From positions 124,001 to 188,000 of the forward strand of contig WHTM01000002.1 of the NCBI GenBank assembly GCA_009377755.1: a stretch of 64,000 bases of DNA, read 5' to 3'. Below the pieces are notes generated by a model. The model searched no databases. It was not told the DNA's origin and saw only the letters and a program-made list of their open reading frames with translations. The first letter of the stretch is position 1. Each line of letters starts with the position of its first letter. This document shows, one piece after another, positions 36,903 through 44,974 of the stretch. The stretch comes from Hyphomicrobiales bacterium (lineage in GTDB: Bacteria; Pseudomonadota; Alphaproteobacteria; Rhizobiales; Xanthobacteraceae). A program made the position numbers and the translations under genes.

Positions 36903-36988
36903 GTGTTGCTTGCTGGCTACCGAGCTCCAGAGCGGGGCCAAGCGACTTGGCCCGCTCTGCTTGCGCCAAAGAGACCGTCAGGTGCTCA

Positions 36989-37909
36989 TTACCGACGCCG
37001 CCGTGCCTTGCGCTGATCTTCGGCAATGGTGACAAAGGTCTTATAGGTCGCGTGCGCGACCGGCTCGAAGCCGCTGGTCTTACCCTGTGCCGCCGCCTCC
37101 GCCATGGCCATGTCGTCCTTGGCGAGGTTGACGAACAGGGCGAGCAAATCCTTCTTCATGTCCACCGGGATGCTCTTCGAGATGGCCCACAACGGATTGG
37201 CAATCAACGGCGACTGCCAGATGATCCGGACGTCTTCGAGCTTGAGCATCCCGCGATCCATCATGATGCGGAATTGCCCGGCCTGGTGCCCCGGCGAGGT
37301 CCATGTGAAGGCGCTGTCGAAATTTCCCTTCAGCACGCCAAGCACGCTCTGCTCATGGCCGCCGGAAAATACCGTGCGGCTGAAGTGTTTCTGCGGGTCG
37401 ATGCCGGCGTCGCGCAACGATGCGTTAGGAACAAGATAGCCCGACGTCGAGTTCGGATCGGCCCAAGCCAGCGTCTTGCCTTTGAGATCGTCGAGCGACT
37501 TGTACGGGCTGCCCGACTTGACGATGAGAACGGAATGATAGCCCTTGCCGCCGTTCGGCTCGACATTCATGACGAGCGGCTCGATGCCACCCTCGCTATC
37601 GATATATCCGGCAGCGTACGCGGCACCGCCCATACGGCCGAGGTGGATTTGGCCAGCCGAAAGGGCTTGAACGATTCCCGCGTAGTCAGAGGCGGTAAAC
37701 ACCTCGACCTTCACACCAAGTTTCTTCGCCATGTAATCGGAGAACGGCTTGAGTCGCGTGACGGTCGCGGCTTGGTTCTCGACCGTGACCGAGCCGATCT
37801 TGAGGACGTTGTACTTGTCGCGCCAGTCCGCGGAGGCTTGCGTGGCAATCGCGCTTATCGCAACCGTTGCGACGAGCAGAATGTGCGGCCAACGGTGGAA
37901 TCGCATCAT
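36989..37909 (-). CDS. phnD: Phosphonate-binding protein PhnD
   Basis: A 306-residue periplasmic protein. AAAGGAGA precedes ATG 37909 (MMRFHRWPHILLVATVA), giving a signal peptide cleaved near TQASADW. The mature protein contains KPFSDYMAKKLGVKVEVFTA, SDYAGIVQALSAGQIHLGRM and WADPNSTSGYLVPNASLRD, the PhnD ligand-site blocks. It captures phosphonates for PhnCEE. Confidence 0.94.
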   Translation of the reverse strand: MMRFHRWPHILLVATVAISAIATQASADWRDKYNVLKIGSVTVENQAATVTRLKPFSDYMAKKLGVKVEVFTASDYAGIVQALSAGQIHLGRMGGAAYAAGYIDSEGGIEPLVMNVEPNGGKGYHSVLIVKSGSPYKSLDDLKGKTLAWADPNSTSGYLVPNASLRDAGIDPQKHFSRTVFSGGHEQSVLGVLKGNFDSAFTWTSPGHQAGQFRIMMDRGMLKLEDVRIIWQSPLIANPLWAISKSIPVDMKKDLLALFVNLAKDDMAMAEAAAQGKTSGFEPVAHATYKTFVTIAEDQRKARRRR

Positions 37910-37951
37910 GTGGGTCTCCTTTCTTGTAAGCACATACAATCGGAACGCGCG

Positions 37952-38767
37952 TCAGGCCGTCGCGACGGCGATTTCCGGCTGCCGGACCGGCCGGCGAATG
38001 GTTGACGTAATACTTTCCGACAGGTCTTCGCCGTCCGGCACATGGTAGATCTGGCGCGTTGCGGCGGGCGTAAGCGCCGCCGGCGCACCATCAAAGACGA
38101 TTTTGCCTTTCGCCATCCCAATGATGCGGTCGCAGTATTGGCGGGCCGCATCGAGCGTGTGCAGATTGCAAAGGATGGTCAGGCCACTCTCTCGGTTGAT
38201 CGATTGAAGTGAGTCCATCACGCAGGCGGCATTGCGCGGATCGAGCGAGGCGATCGGCTCATCCGCCAGGAGAATCGCCGGATCCTGCATGAGCGCGCGC
38301 GCGATCGCCACCCGTTGCTGCTGGCCTCCCGACAGGGTGTCGGCGCGCTGAAAGGCGTGGGCGGTGAGATCGAGCCGATCGAGAGATTCGACGGCCATCG
38401 TGCGCTCGGCCGCCGTGAAGCGGTTGAACAGCGATGGCAGCGTTGCATGATGGCTGAGACGGCCGATGAGCACATTGGTGAGAACGTCGAGGCGTGGCAC
38501 CAGGTTAAACTGTTGGAAGATCATGGCCGACCGAGCTCGCCACTGGCGTAGCGCGCGGCCTTGCAGCGCCGTCACGTCGGTTCCGTGAAAAGAGACTCGC
38601 CCTTCCGATGGCTCGACCAGCCGGTTGATCAGTCTGAGCAGGGTCGATTTGCCGGCCCCCGATCGCCCGATCACTCCGACGAAGCTGCCAGCTTCGACGG
38701 AGAGCGAGACACCATTGACGGCTGCAAGGTTGCCAAAACGGCGCGAGACTCCTTCAAGGAGCAGCAT
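37952..38767 (-). CDS. phnC: Phosphonate ABC transporter ATPase PhnC
   Basis: A 271-residue ATPase. Walker [18 protein letters not shown], the block [20 protein letters not shown] (PhnC-specific), signature [15 protein letters not shown], Walker [13 protein letters not shown] and [16 protein letters not shown] in place of the usual H-loop VTHD. GAGAGG lies ten bases upstream of ATG 38767. First gene of phnCDEE; a Pho box candidate lies about 170 bases upstream. Confidence 0.94.
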   Translation of the reverse strand: MLLLEGVSRRFGNLAAVNGVSLSVEAGSFVGVIGRSGAGKSTLLRLINRLVEPSEGRVSFHGTDVTALQGRALRQWRARSAMIFQQFNLVPRLDVLTNVLIGRLSHHATLPSLFNRFTAAERTMAVESLDRLDLTAHAFQRADTLSGGQQQRVAIARALMQDPAILLADEPIASLDPRNAACVMDSLQSINRESGLTILCNLHTLDAARQYCDRIIGMAKGKIVFDGAPAALTPAATRQIYHVPDGEDLSESITSTIRRPVRQPEIAVATA

Positions 38768-38938
38768 TTACGGGCCTCTCTTCCGTTCCCGGCGGGGTTC
38801 GACCGATTGATCATCCGCAAACGGCGCGGATGGATAACAAGCACGACGCCCCTGATTCTGTTTGACCAAGGCGTATCGGGCTTGTCCTACACGAATGTGA
38901 CAGCCGGGCGGTTTTGTGCGCGCCTGTGGAATATGGGC

Positions 38939-38971
38939 GATGTCACTTCAACGTCATCGCACTGTCATTGA
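38939..38971 (+). promoter_or_regulatory. Candidate Pho box, three 11-base repeats
   Basis: Three GTCA cores at 38942, 38953 and 38964 are spaced exactly 11 bases apart in the context TGTCAC, CGTCAT and CTGTCAT. The PhoB site consensus is repeated CTGTCAT with an 11-base period. The site lies 47-79 bases upstream of the acetyltransferase start in the 250-base divergent gap to phnC. A CTGTCAC on the minus strand (about 38897-38903) may serve phnC. Phosphate-starvation control is inferred. Confidence 0.6.
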
Positions 38972-39017
38972 GACCTGATGATGCAATTGGCATGCTACGC
39001 GAAGCTGTGGGTCGCTT

Positions 39018-39734
39018 ATGACAAGAGAACTCTCGACAACTGCTCTTGTCGATCCGACCGCAAGCGTCGGCGATAGCCGACTTGGCGCCTACACGGAAGT
39101 CGGCGCGCGTACCAAGCTCCTGGAAGTGGAACTTGGCGACTACTCGTATATCGTCAACGACAGCGATATCGCATACGCGAGTATCGGAAAGTTCTGCTCG
39201 ATCGCCGCCATGACCCGTGTCAATCCGGGCAATCACCCGATGCACCGAGCAAGCCAATCACATTTCACCTACCGCGCAGGTGCCTACTTTCCCGGTGAAG
39301 AAGATGAGCACGAATTCTTTGCTTGGCGGCGCTCCCATCGTGTGGTTGTCGGGCACGACGTTTGGATCGGCCACGGTGCTGTCATCCTGCCAGGTCGTAC
39401 CATCGGCACCGGCGCGGTCATCGCCGCGGGAGCCATCGTGACCAAGGACGTGCCGGCCTACACGATCGTTGCCGGCAATCCGGCGCGGCCCGTGCGTCAG
39501 CGCTTCCCCGATTCGATCGCCCAACGATTGCAGTGCCTCGCTTGGTGGGACTGGCGTCACGAACAGTTGCATGCCGCGCTGGACGATTTCCGCGCGCTGT
39601 CCGTCGCCGACTTTCTCGACAAGTACAAAGGGGTCGTGAGCGGCCGGGCCCGCCGATCCGAGCTGGCGGCGGGAGTACAGGGGTGCAGGCCTGGCCGCTC
39701 ATTTCCGAGGCGCCGCCAAAGGCAGTCGGCCTGA
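39018..39734 (+). CDS. Phosphonate-cluster acetyltransferase, hexapeptide-repeat family
   Basis: A 238-residue left-handed beta-helix transferase of the chloramphenicol/virginiamycin acetyltransferase type. Hexapeptide turns appear in [18 protein letters not shown] and in [39 protein letters not shown]; a conserved loop is [19 protein letters not shown]. This subfamily is regularly found in C-P lyase operons; its substrate is not established. The last 25 or so residues are Arg-rich and come from DNA that also reads, in other frames, as a PhnM-like remnant, so the natural C-terminus may have been altered. Confidence 0.87.
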   Translation: MTRELSTTALVDPTASVGDSRLGAYTEVGARTKLLEVELGDYSYIVNDSDIAYASIGKFCSIAAMTRVNPGNHPMHRASQSHFTYRAGAYFPGEEDEHEFFAWRRSHRVVVGHDVWIGHGAVILPGRTIGTGAVIAAGAIVTKDVPAYTIVAGNPARPVRQRFPDSIAQRLQCLAWWDWRHEQLHAALDDFRALSVADFLDKYKGVVSGRARRSELAAGVQGCRPGRSFPRRRQRQSA

Positions 39735-39902
39735 ACGATCGCGGTCGAAATTGGGTCCGGCCGGCGGGGCGCTCTCGTCTTGGTCGACGCGGCGAACTAT
39801 CATCGGCCGCGTCTCGTCGCCACGATCGTCGGCGGACGTATTGTCCAGCGCGACGGGGCCGAGCGTCTGTGGGCAGCAGGCGCGCGGAGTGATGACTCTT
39901 AA
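39683..39902 (+). pseudogene. Remnant of a PhnM-like amidohydrolase C-terminus
   Basis: Read in one frame the stretch gives [14 protein letters not shown], and after a frameshift near 39765 it continues in another frame as ALVLVDAANYHRPRLVATIV then GGRIVQRDGAERLW before a stop at 39902. This matches the end of PhnM-type proteins; the intact phnM of this window has AEAIGLNDRGEITPG and VWRGGRRVA. The remnant overlaps the 3' end of the acetyltransferase and the start of the DUF1045 gene. Confidence 0.6.
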
Positions 39903-40644
39903 CGGAGGGACGGTGAGCGGTTCCGCACGTTATGCGATCTACTTCGTGCCGCCTGCAGGCGGCACATTCTACCGATTCGGCAGCGGCATGCTCGGTTACG
40001 ACTGCTATACCGGCGCAGACGTCGCCCTGCCGCGCGACACGGGCCTGCCGGAGGATTGGGCCGCATTGACGGAAGCGCCTCGACGCTACGGCTTTCATGC
40101 CACCCTGTGCGCACCATTCCGACTTACGCCCGAATGCGATGAGGCGGCCCTGCTCGATGCGTTCGCCGGCTTTGCCGGCCAGCCGCGCGGCGTTGCGGAA
40201 ATCCGGCCCGTGGTGCGCGCGCTGGGCAAATTCATCGCGATCGTGCCGAGAGATCGCGACACGGCTGTCGATACGCTTGCCGCGGATTGCGTGCGGTATT
40301 TCGACCGGTTCCGGGCGCCGCTGTCATCGGACGATCGTGAACGCCGAATGACGCCGACCTTGAGTGAACGCGAGCGATCAAACGTCGATCGCTGGGGTTA
40401 TCCGTATGTCCTCGATGACTTTTGTTTTCACCTGACATTGACCGGCACAGTCGCTGACGATCGTGGCGACATCCTCTGTCATCTGCTGTCGAATTTGTTC
40501 CTTCGGAGTCACGGACGCGGTACGATCAAGATCGACCGTGTCGCGCTGCTGCGGCAAGATCATGAGGGCGCGCGCTTCCTGGCTTTGCGGGAGGCTGAAC
40601 TCGGTACCGTGCCTGGCCCGAGGGCGAGGCAAGCGCTTCGATGA
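39892..40644 (+). CDS. DUF1045 phosphonate-operon protein, 2H-phosphoesterase-like
   Basis: A 250-residue protein of the DUF1045 family, typical of C-P lyase clusters. Two HxT motifs, YGFHATLCAPFRL and FCFHLTLTG, are the paired catalytic motifs of 2H phosphoesterases, so a cyclic-phosphate or nucleotide-phosphodiester substrate is likely. ARYAIYFVPPAG marks the conserved N-terminus. ATG 39892 has GGAG two bases upstream and GTG 39913 has GGAGGG three bases upstream; both spacings are short, so the start is uncertain. Confidence 0.85.
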   Translation: MTLNGGTVSGSARYAIYFVPPAGGTFYRFGSGMLGYDCYTGADVALPRDTGLPEDWAALTEAPRRYGFHATLCAPFRLTPECDEAALLDAFAGFAGQPRGVAEIRPVVRALGKFIAIVPRDRDTAVDTLAADCVRYFDRFRAPLSSDDRERRMTPTLSERERSNVDRWGYPYVLDDFCFHLTLTGTVADDRGDILCHLLSNLFLRSHGRGTIKIDRVALLRQDHEGARFLALREAELGTVPGPRARQALR

Positions 40645-40654
40645 AGGGCGACTC

Positions 40655-40785
40655 GATGTCTCGCGCGCGCCGCACTTCGCTGTCGTTCCGGACCTCGTCA
40701 GGGGTTCCTGTCAGGATCGATCGTCCCGCCACCAGCCACGGTAATCCGATCGGCAATCGAGAATACAGCCCGCATGCCATCTTTC
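40655..40785 (-). pseudogene. Remnant of an ABC ATPase C-terminus (LivG-like)
   Basis: The minus strand reads MRAVFSIADRITVAGGGTI in one frame and then, in a shifted frame, ILTGTPDEVRNDSEVRRA. Together they equal the end of LivG-type ATPases (ADRI-V---G-I--GTP-EVR-D--V). No Walker motifs are left. It lies in the 198-base gap between the DUF1045 gene and the Asp-box protein and shows a deleted transporter gene. Confidence 0.55.
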
Positions 40786-40842
40786 CGAATCTTCGCTGGC
40801 CGCTCATTCCAACAGTAACGTCGATACGCCGCTGTTCGCGTG

Positions 40843-41745
40843 CTATTCGGCTCCGAGCGGTATCCAACGCCCACCGCCATCGCGACTCGCAATCACGCTC
40901 TGAGCACGCGTCCGCGAATTGAACGTGACGGCATAGAGCCGCTGTGGGTCGCGTGGGTCGGCCGCAAAATGCAGCAGATATTCTTCGCCGAATCCCTTTC
41001 CGACGACTTGCCAAGCGGGGTTCTTCTCGGCGGCACGGACGAGGCCTATCCCAATCATGAAGGCATAAACCGTACCGTCACGGGTGACGTGCACCATCGT
41101 TGCGGTTCGATCCGATTCGGCCGTCCAGGTTCGCCCCCCGTCCGTGCTTCGCTGTAGCCCGCTTTGAGTCGCCGCGTAGAGCGTGTTTGCGTCGATGCTG
41201 GAGGTAGCGAGGGCGACGATGCCGCCCGGTGGCGGCCCCACGAGTTTCCAGGTTCGTCCGCCATCAGTGCTCCGCTGAAGGGACTGATAGACTCCGTAGA
41301 TGACGCGCGGATCGGCCTTGCTCACGTCCATCTGGTGGAAATCGACCGGGCCGCCGATCCCGTCCGACAGCTTGGTCCAGGTACGGCCGCCGTCCCTCGA
41401 CACGATGAAGCCGAGGTTTCCGCCACCGGCCGGATGGCCACTCGCGAACAGGATCGTCGCATCGGTCGGGTGGACCGTGAATCCCATGTAGTCGCGCACC
41501 TCCGAAGTCCGTTGCGCCTGACCGTCGATCCCCGTCACATAGAGCCCGTGATGGGTTGCGAGGTAGATTCGAGACGAATCCACGACATCGACGGCGATGC
41601 CGTGGAAATGAGTATCCTTGGCGAGCGCCGCGATCGTCGTGTTGCCTTGCGAGAATGAACGGCTGGCGTACAGTGCGCCGATGGCACCGACGACGATAAC
41701 AACCAGAACGGCAAGCACGGCCCGTCGGGTTACGATTGCCTTCAT
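40843..41745 (-). CDS. F510_1955-like Asp-box (BNR) repeat protein
   Basis: A 300-residue exported or membrane-anchored protein. After MKAIVTRRAVLAVLVV and a single N-terminal hydrophobic helix come four Asp-box repeats (SRDGGRTWTKL, STDGGRTWKLV, STDGGRTWTAE, SRDGGGRWIPL) of a beta-propeller like sialidases or YCF48-type assembly factors. Catalytic sialidase residues are not evident. GAGGAACCGTC precedes ATG 41745, which overlaps the upstream stop. It is the last gene of the copper/cytochrome cluster; a role in oxidase or metal handling is inferred from location only. Confidence 0.75.
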   Translation of the reverse strand: MKAIVTRRAVLAVLVVIVVGAIGALYASRSFSQGNTTIAALAKDTHFHGIAVDVVDSSRIYLATHHGLYVTGIDGQAQRTSEVRDYMGFTVHPTDATILFASGHPAGGGNLGFIVSRDGGRTWTKLSDGIGGPVDFHQMDVSKADPRVIYGVYQSLQRSTDGGRTWKLVGPPPGGIVALATSSIDANTLYAATQSGLQRSTDGGRTWTAESDRTATMVHVTRDGTVYAFMIGIGLVRAAEKNPAWQVVGKGFGEEYLLHFAADPRDPQRLYAVTFNSRTRAQSVIASRDGGGRWIPLGAE

Positions 41746-42245
41746 GACGGTTCCTCGATTGGTTTGAACTGACTTGCCCGGTGACGGCACGCCCACCAGA
41801 ACGCAGCGATTGGAATGACGAGCCATTGGAGAAATGGCGTGAGTCCGGTCCCGGTCCCCGGCAACGTGGGCATCAGGCTCGAATAGGCCCAGCTGCCGCG
41901 GACTTCCGTGTTGTGCCACTCGCTGAACACCGTGTAGGCAAGACCAGCAGCGACGGCGGGTGCGGCAACCGCGATGTGGTGTTCATCCGGCCAGCGCGCA
42001 CTGCCGAACAGCAGCAGCGCCCCCATCAGGGACGCACCCGCAATCAGAACATCGCCGCCCGTGCAGTGAAGGACAGCAAAGACAATCTTGCCGGGAGTCT
42101 CTTCGTACCAGATCGTGTAGAGCGGCAATTGCGCGGCTTCCCACACGAAATTGGCTGGGATTGCGACCGCAAGATACCGGCGCAGCGTTGCCAGCCATGC
42201 GGCGCTCGCCCCGTCTGACCATCGGGCTGGACCAGGTCCCATCAT
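41742..42245 (-). CDS. Integral membrane protein of unknown function in copper cluster
   Basis: A 167-residue protein with about four hydrophobic segments (YLAVAIPANFVWEAAQLPLY, VLIAGASLMGALLLF, AVAAPAVAAGLAYTVFSEW, FLQWLVIPIAAFWWACRH). No family is recognised beyond similarity in layout to small membrane proteins beside copper oxidases. ATG 42245 overlaps the restored ctaG frame by 4 bases, and its own stop overlaps the next gene, so it is firmly in the operon. Confidence 0.75.
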   Translation of the reverse strand: MMGPGPARWSDGASAAWLATLRRYLAVAIPANFVWEAAQLPLYTIWYEETPGKIVFAVLHCTGGDVLIAGASLMGALLLFGSARWPDEHHIAVAAPAVAAGLAYTVFSEWHNTEVRGSWAYSSLMPTLPGTGTGLTPFLQWLVIPIAAFWWACRHRASQFKPIEEPS

Positions 42246-42891
42246 GGGTTCGCAGCTCTGGTCGCGCTCGCGGACGCCTGATGCGCTCGGAGATATGCTT
42301 CGAGCGCCGGACGACCCTTGTTGAAGAAGGTGTAAGAGAGGGTGATGGTGTGGACACTTTTCCCCTCGTCGTCCTCGGCAATCGCTGGATCAACGAAGAA
42401 CGACACCGGACCTTGCGTTCGCCCGGCAGCAGCAATTGCTCAGTGAAGCAGAAGCACTCGATCTTGTTGAAATACTCGCCGATTTGAAGTGGGGTGACGT
42501 TGAACGTGGCGGTCCCGAGAAGCGGCTCGTTCCCGAAATTGACTGCTGTGAAGGTCACCAAGCTCTCTTCACCGAGGCGAACTTGGACCGGATTGGGCGC
42601 CGTGAAGCGCCACGCGAGATTCGGCGCGACGTTGGCGTCGAAACGAGCGGCAATCAGCGACGTTCCTACGCCACCGGGCGCCGCGGTGGCAATCTGGGGC
42701 GTGCCGGCGAAGCCCGTCACCTGGCAGAACAATCGATAGAGCGGAACCGCAGCGTATGTCAGCGCGACCATCGCTGCGACCGTCATGAGTGAGGCGGCGA
42801 AAATTGTGACATTGCGACGTCGGACGCCCCACCCATGCGGAACAGCGGGGCGACGCGAGTTTTTCTCATACATCGTCCAATTCTCATACAT
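42242..42891 (-). pseudogene. ctaG: Cytochrome c oxidase assembly protein CtaG/Cox11, frameshifted
   Basis: CtaG delivers copper to CuB of aa3 oxidase. The first frame encodes one membrane helix, YAAVPLYRLFCQVTGFAGTP and the copper motif KIECFCFTEQLLLPGER (CFCF). The natural continuation GPVSFFVDPAIAEDDEGK and TITLSYTFFNKG is in another frame and ends in a TGA at 42242-42244 that overlaps the next ATG, as expected. One base is missing near 42412, in an AA run after GER. Without correction translation reads on as nonsense to 41983. A real mutation or an assembly error are both possible. An 18-base duplication is at the start (see findings). Confidence 0.85.
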
Positions 42892-42893
42892 CG

Positions 42894-43586
42894 TCAAAGT
42901 CCAAGTCGCTCCTTGACTTTGTCCCAGGTGCTTTGCCGTTCGTGCCCATGTGGCTTTTGCGCATCGTTGACCAGCACATTGATGAACACGACGAGGTTGG
43001 TGGGCTCGAACTTCAGACCGTGAAAGTTTCCACGCCAGTGTCCATCCCTATCGATGACGTGCGTCACGATGCCGTGGAGTTGATAGCCGTCTTCCTGCTT
43101 CATGAATTTGTGCCCGAACTGCTCGGCAAGTTCGCGGGTGGCGTCCTCCGGTTGCCCATGGGTGGTCGTGAGGAAGATCCAGTTGACGCGATCGAAGCCA
43201 TGCAGCTCACCATAGGCGCGCAGTACATCGGATGTATCGTTCTTCGGATCGGTCGTGATGGTCACGAATTGGACCTGCTGCTTCATCGGAGTCTGGTTCA
43301 CCATCGACTGAATTTCGGCGATCCGGTCAGCATGCAACGGACACACATCGGGGCAGCCCGCGTAGATGAAGTGCAGGACGACGACCTTGCCGCGCAGGTC
43401 CCAAAGCCGAACAGGTTTGCCAGTGGCGTCCTGCAACGCGAAGTCCGGCGCTGCCTTGTCAATCGACTGGAAATACTTCTCCTGATCGCCCATGAGCGTT
43501 TCCAGGTCTTTGATCGAATGCGCCCACACCGTTGCCGGCTGTGACACCAACAGCAGTGCGAGCGCCAATGGTTTCAGGTAAGGCAT
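42894..43586 (-). CDS. SCO1/SenC-family copper chaperone
   Basis: A 230-residue thioredoxin-fold protein. N-terminal signal MPYLKPLALALLLVS, copper motif YAGCPDVCPL (CxxxC), VQFVTITTDPKNDT and the conserved distal His in YQLHGIVTHVID. SCO proteins load CuA of cytochrome oxidase or protect against copper stress. GGAG precedes ATG 43586. It lies just before ctaG, as in many oxidase-assembly operons. Confidence 0.88.
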   Translation of the reverse strand: MPYLKPLALALLLVSQPATVWAHSIKDLETLMGDQEKYFQSIDKAAPDFALQDATGKPVRLWDLRGKVVVLHFIYAGCPDVCPLHADRIAEIQSMVNQTPMKQQVQFVTITTDPKNDTSDVLRAYGELHGFDRVNWIFLTTTHGQPEDATRELAEQFGHKFMKQEDGYQLHGIVTHVIDRDGHWRGNFHGLKFEPTNLVVFINVLVNDAQKPHGHERQSTWDKVKERLGL

Positions 43587-43606
43587 ATCTGCACTCCGAT
43601 GGTCGG

Positions 43607-43864
43607 TCAGCTCTTCTCGCCCGGTGTCGATGGGGCCTTCCTCCACTGGTCGTTCGGGCGTCGGGAGCCGCCCGTCGTCTCCTGCATCATCTGGCCGCAG
43701 TGCTCCATCATGCCGCCGCGACCCATCATGCCGCCGCGACCCATCATCCCGTTGGGGCCCATCATCCCGTGCTCGCGGCTGTCGTGCGCGAAAAGGGCGG
43801 GTGCAATGGCGAAGCTTGTGATGAGGGCGGAGGCGATCACGAGTATTTTCATGTGGCTACGCAT
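43607..43864 (-). CDS. Small Met-rich periplasmic protein
   Basis: An 85-residue secreted protein. AAAGGAGAG stands before ATG 43864; the signal is MRSHMKILVIASALITS with cleavage near ALFAHD. The mature part has GMMGPNGMMGRGGMMGRGG followed by MMEHCGQMM, that is, repeated Met pairs, plus His and Cys, suited to bind Cu(I). No larger domain is seen. The Met cluster is encoded by an 18-base tandem repeat. Copper buffering in the periplasm is inferred. Confidence 0.8.
   Translation of the reverse strand: MRSHMKILVIASALITSFAIAPALFAHDSREHGMMGPNGMMGRGGMMGRGGMMEHCGQMMQETTGGSRRPNDQWRKAPSTPGEKS
43705..43776. repeat. 18-base tandem repeat, four units, inside Met-rich gene
   Basis: Units start at 43705, 43723, 43741 and 43759. 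The first two are identical (CCATCATGCCGCCGCGAC); the third and fourth keep CCATCATCCCG and then diverge. Each unit encodes one six-residue MM-containing block, so copy number changes keep the frame. Confidence 0.9.
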
Positions 43865-44288
43865 GGGAGTCTCTCCTTTCATTGTCTGACGGAATTGTTT
43901 CTTGTGCGGCGGCAACTGCCTCAGGTGTATCGTGGCAGCAATCCGACGTCGGGCTGATGGCAGGCGCGCGATTGGGCTGCGCGGATATTTCGTCGGCTCG
44001 GTCCGCTGCGACCATCGGGCGGGACTGCTCCGTCGCGCACGCGCCGCCAAACAAGCGGTTGAAGCAGAGGCCGAGCCCGCACATCACGGCGCAGGGTACC
44101 GCGGTGAGAAGGATTGGCGCGATGCCGGTCGCGACCAGCCAGTTCCAATTGAACGCGGCACCCGCGACGACCGCGATAGTGGCCAGGACCAGAAGTCCGC
44201 GCCGGCTCCCGAGATAGTAGCGAGCTGCGTAGATCAAGTCGTGCGTGAGCGACGACTCCGGTCGCTCAGTCGTTGTGGGCGTGGTCAT
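43857..44288 (-). CDS. Membrane protein with Cys-rich tail, unknown function
   Basis: A 143-residue protein with two hydrophobic segments (GLLVLATIAVVAGAAF and VATGIAPILLTAVPCAVMCGL) and a C-terminal part containing SDCCHDTPEAV. Cys and His placement suggests metal contact, but no family is recognised. ATG 44288 overlaps the preceding stop (ATGA), and its end overlaps the Met-rich gene by 8 bases. It probably works with the copper genes around it. Confidence 0.7.
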   Translation of the reverse strand: MTTPTTTERPESSLTHDLIYAARYYLGSRRGLLVLATIAVVAGAAFNWNWLVATGIAPILLTAVPCAVMCGLGLCFNRLFGGACATEQSRPMVAADRADEISAQPNRAPAISPTSDCCHDTPEAVAAAQETIPSDNERRDSHA

Positions 44289-44974
44289 GTGGTCCCTCCC
44301 ATGTTGAGTGACTGTCTTGCAGACCAACTGGCTCCTTGGGTGTCGAACTCGGTCGCCAGGGTGGGCGCAATTCCTTTGTTGGCGCGCTCTGAACGGAACA
44401 TTGGCAGGACCGCGCCGGCTTTCTGTAAGACGACGCGCTTCAGAAACTGGACAATTTCAGGCTCGTCCCACTCGGCGGGTCCGACCAGCCGCCCAATCTC
44501 TCGACCCTCGCGGTCGATAAGCAGCGTCGCCGGCACTCCAATAGTGCTGAGTTCTCGCGTCGCCCTGCCGGAACTGTCGATATAGATGGCCAAGTTGCGG
44601 ATGCCGACGTCCGCATAGAACTTGCGAACGACCTCGATCCCGGCGCGATCGATCGAGAGCGCGACGACCTCGAAATCAGCACCGCCCAGCATTCCCTGCA
44701 AGCGATCGAGTGACGGCATCTCGCGGCGGCAGGGGCCGCACCAGGTCGCCCAGATGTTGAGCAAGACAACCTTGCCCCGAAAATCGGCGAGGCTCCGCGG
44801 TTGCTCTTGGCCATCCACGAAGGCAATTGCGGCAATTGCTTTCGGCGCTTCGTACTCGACAAAGTTTTTTGGCGGCTGCTGCGCTGGTGCGAGGGGCGCG
44901 ACTGCCACGAGTAAGCTCGTTGCGAGCAGCGGGATGCCCAGGCGAGGCAGGATGAACGTGCAGGCAGAGTTCAT
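44285..44974 (-). CDS. TlpA-like thioredoxin-fold protein, periplasmic
   Basis: A 229-residue exported redoxin. The N-terminus is a signal (IPLLATSLLVAVAPLAPAQQ); the active site is WATWCGPCRREMPSLDRL, and the cis-Pro region is TIGVPATLLIDREG. Such proteins reduce the copper-site thiols of SCO or CuA, or apocytochrome c. The C-terminal 45 residues beyond the fold are extra. It is joined to neighbours by ATGA overlaps on both sides. Confidence 0.86.
   Translation of the reverse strand: MNSACTFILPRLGIPLLATSLLVAVAPLAPAQQPPKNFVEYEAPKAIAAIAFVDGQEQPRSLADFRGKVVLLNIWATWCGPCRREMPSLDRLQGMLGGADFEVVALSIDRAGIEVVRKFYADVGIRNLAIYIDSSGRATRELSTIGVPATLLIDREGREIGRLVGPAEWDEPEIVQFLKRVVLQKAGAVLPMFRSERANKGIAPTLATEFDTQGASWSARQSLNMGGTT

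Noticed and set aside
41983-42241. Extended C-terminus of CtaG in its first frame
   Set aside because: Sequence after GER is Arg/Ser-rich nonsense overlapping the next gene; the conserved C-terminus is in the other frame.
43705-43776. Tandem repeat as a CRISPR array
   Set aside because: Units are directly adjacent without spacers and encode a Met-rich peptide in frame.
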